Shown here: piece after piece, positions 63,366 to 64,000 of the stretch | How positions within the stretch are numbered: the first letter of the stretch is position 1 | How the letters are laid out: each line of letters begins with the position of its first letter | NCBI RefSeq assembly: GCF_040683095.1 | Contig: NZ_JBFBCI010000032.1 | Span: 30,808 to 94,807 of the forward strand | DNA length: 64,000 nucleotides | Direction of reading: 5' to 3' | Source of the DNA: Sphaerisporangium sp040683095 | Lineage (GTDB): Bacteria; Actinomycetota; Actinomycetes; Streptosporangiales; Streptosporangiaceae | The notes under the pieces: model-generated | Seen by the model: the letters and a program-made list of their open reading frames with translations, nothing else | Told to the model about the DNA's origin: nothing | The model's database searches: none | Position numbers and translations under genes: made by a program

Positions 63366-63571
63366 CCTCGACCGAACTCTCCGCGGCCGTGTGGAGGAAG
63401 AGCTCCCGCAGCGGTAACAGCGGCGGCAACTGCGTTGAGGTGGCGTCGAATCTCCGAGAAGTCGTCGGAGTCAGGGACAGCAAGAACCTCGCGGGACCGG
63501 TACTCGTCGTCGCTCCGGGCGAGTGGTCGACGTTCGTGAACGCCGTCAAGGCCGGAGGGCTAGGCATCTAG
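63347..63571 (+). CDS. DUF397 protein
   Basis: A 74-residue protein with the family signature WRKSSRSGNSGGNCVEVA, VGVRDSKNLAGPVLVV and EWSTFVNAV. DUF397 proteins act with the adjacent XRE/DUF5753 regulator, and some pairs behave like antitoxin-toxin or switch pairs. Its start lies within the end of the regulator gene, indicating coupling. Confidence 0.92.
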   Translation: MDAKHVTSTELSAAVWRKSSRSGNSGGNCVEVASNLREVVGVRDSKNLAGPVLVVAPGEWSTFVNAVKAGGLGI

Positions 63572-63615
63572 GCTCGGCCCTTTGGCCCGCCGAGCACCGT
63601 GAACAGCCGTAAGAG

Positions 63616-63644
63616 TAGAGCCCTCGCTATGAACGAGGGCTCTA
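63616..63644 (+). terminator. hairpin terminator after the XRE/DUF397 genes
   Basis: TAGAGCCCTCG and CGAGGGCTCTA form a perfect 11-bp stem with a 7-base loop, 45 bases after the DUF397 stop. CCTTTA follows. Confidence 0.75.
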
Positions 63645-63838
63645 CCTTTATGCCGCGCCACGCGAACTTCGGCCGGCCGCTCAACGCTTCATCCGGGAAC
63701 AGGCCGGTGCTGAAACGCCGACGCTGCGCGACCAGGGCACCGAGTTTGAGGCTCATGTGGGTTGCCCCTAAATGGTTTGCCCGCCGATGGCGCGCGCTGG
63801 GATGCTCGGCCGGGCAGGAACGGAGAGGAGACCGCGAA

Positions 63839-64000
63839 GTGGCTGTCACCGCATCGAGCAAGCCGTCCGAGTCCGAGCCGGAAGTCCGCACGGCGGCCGG
63901 AGTCTTGCGCGGCGGCAGGGAGGCGGGCCTGGCGGTCTTCCGCGGCATCCCGTTCGCCGAGCCGCCGGTCGGCGCCCTCCGGTTCGCCGCGCCGCAGCCG
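63839..64000 (+). CDS. carboxylesterase type B, N-terminal part (cut by the window end)
   Basis: The first 54 residues of a carboxylesterase: after a short polar N-terminus, AAGVLRGGREAGLAVFRGIP then FAEPPVGALRFAAPQP is the classic opening of type B carboxylesterases. The GTG at 63839 follows GGAGAGGAG. The catalytic part lies beyond the window. Confidence 0.85.
   Translation, partial: MAVTASSKPSESEPEVRTAAGVLRGGREAGLAVFRGIPFAEPPVGALRFAAPQP

Noticed and set aside
63568..63756. A 62-codon minus-strand frame after DUF397
   Set aside because: It contains the terminator hairpin and overlaps the DUF397 stop; no domain seen.

Overview
The window is high-GC, coding-dense DNA from an actinomycete, most likely a Streptosporangiales-type genome (Nonomuraea, Streptosporangium or Microbispora relatives). 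The grounds are the gene order DUF3046-recA-recX ... rny ... gluABCD-miaB ... miaA-dapF ... hflX ... comEA-comEC, an F420-type luciferase-like oxidoreductase, an XRE/DUF397 pair, a PafBC-type recA promoter, and many GTG starts. No rRNA, tRNA, CRISPR array or intact insertion sequence was seen.

Layout. 0-9 kb: a VanX-like dipeptidase, a full-length Lhr helicase on the minus strand, then DUF3046-recA-recX. RecX carries an unusually long disordered N-terminal region. 8.9-9.2 kb: a decayed TnpB 3' end with what looks like its omega-RNA/right-end hairpin. 9.5-20.8 kb: a catabolic island between recX and rny. It holds a three-gene enzyme operon (malate/tartrate dehydrogenase-like, haloacetate-dehalogenase-like, M20 peptidase), a TetR repressor, a five-gene peptide-type ABC transporter and an S9 peptidase. 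Two related operator-like sites in front of the two operons suggest that the TetR protein controls both. 20.8-32 kb: rny, an F420-type oxidoreductase, an S9-family protein whose catalytic serine is glycine, an orphan binding protein, the gluABCD glutamate transporter and miaB.

32-44 kb: exported or anchored proteins (proline-rich protein, CAP protein, HNH lipoprotein, PepSY protein), the extradiol-like gene, a DNA methyltransferase-type repair gene, miaA, dapF, a 762-residue helical-repeat protein and a two-component system. Three copies of a ~135-bp hairpin-forming repeat lie here, each between convergent genes. 44-51 kb: a glycolate operon on the minus strand, aceB-glcD-glcE-glcF-iclR, which would take glycolate to glyoxylate and then malate. 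51-64 kb: a DUF4097 protein, hflX, a decayed stretch, hutI, a degV pseudogene, comEA and comEC, two alcohol-dehydrogenase remnants, a secreted PDZ protein, an ATPase/XRE/DUF397 regulatory module and the start of a carboxylesterase.

The most unusual signals are the structured repeat family, the TetR-controlled island, the TnpB/omega-RNA relic, the serine-less S9 protein, and the scar around comEA-comEC, where several genes have decayed in place. All calls come from reading the sequence; nothing was searched against a database.
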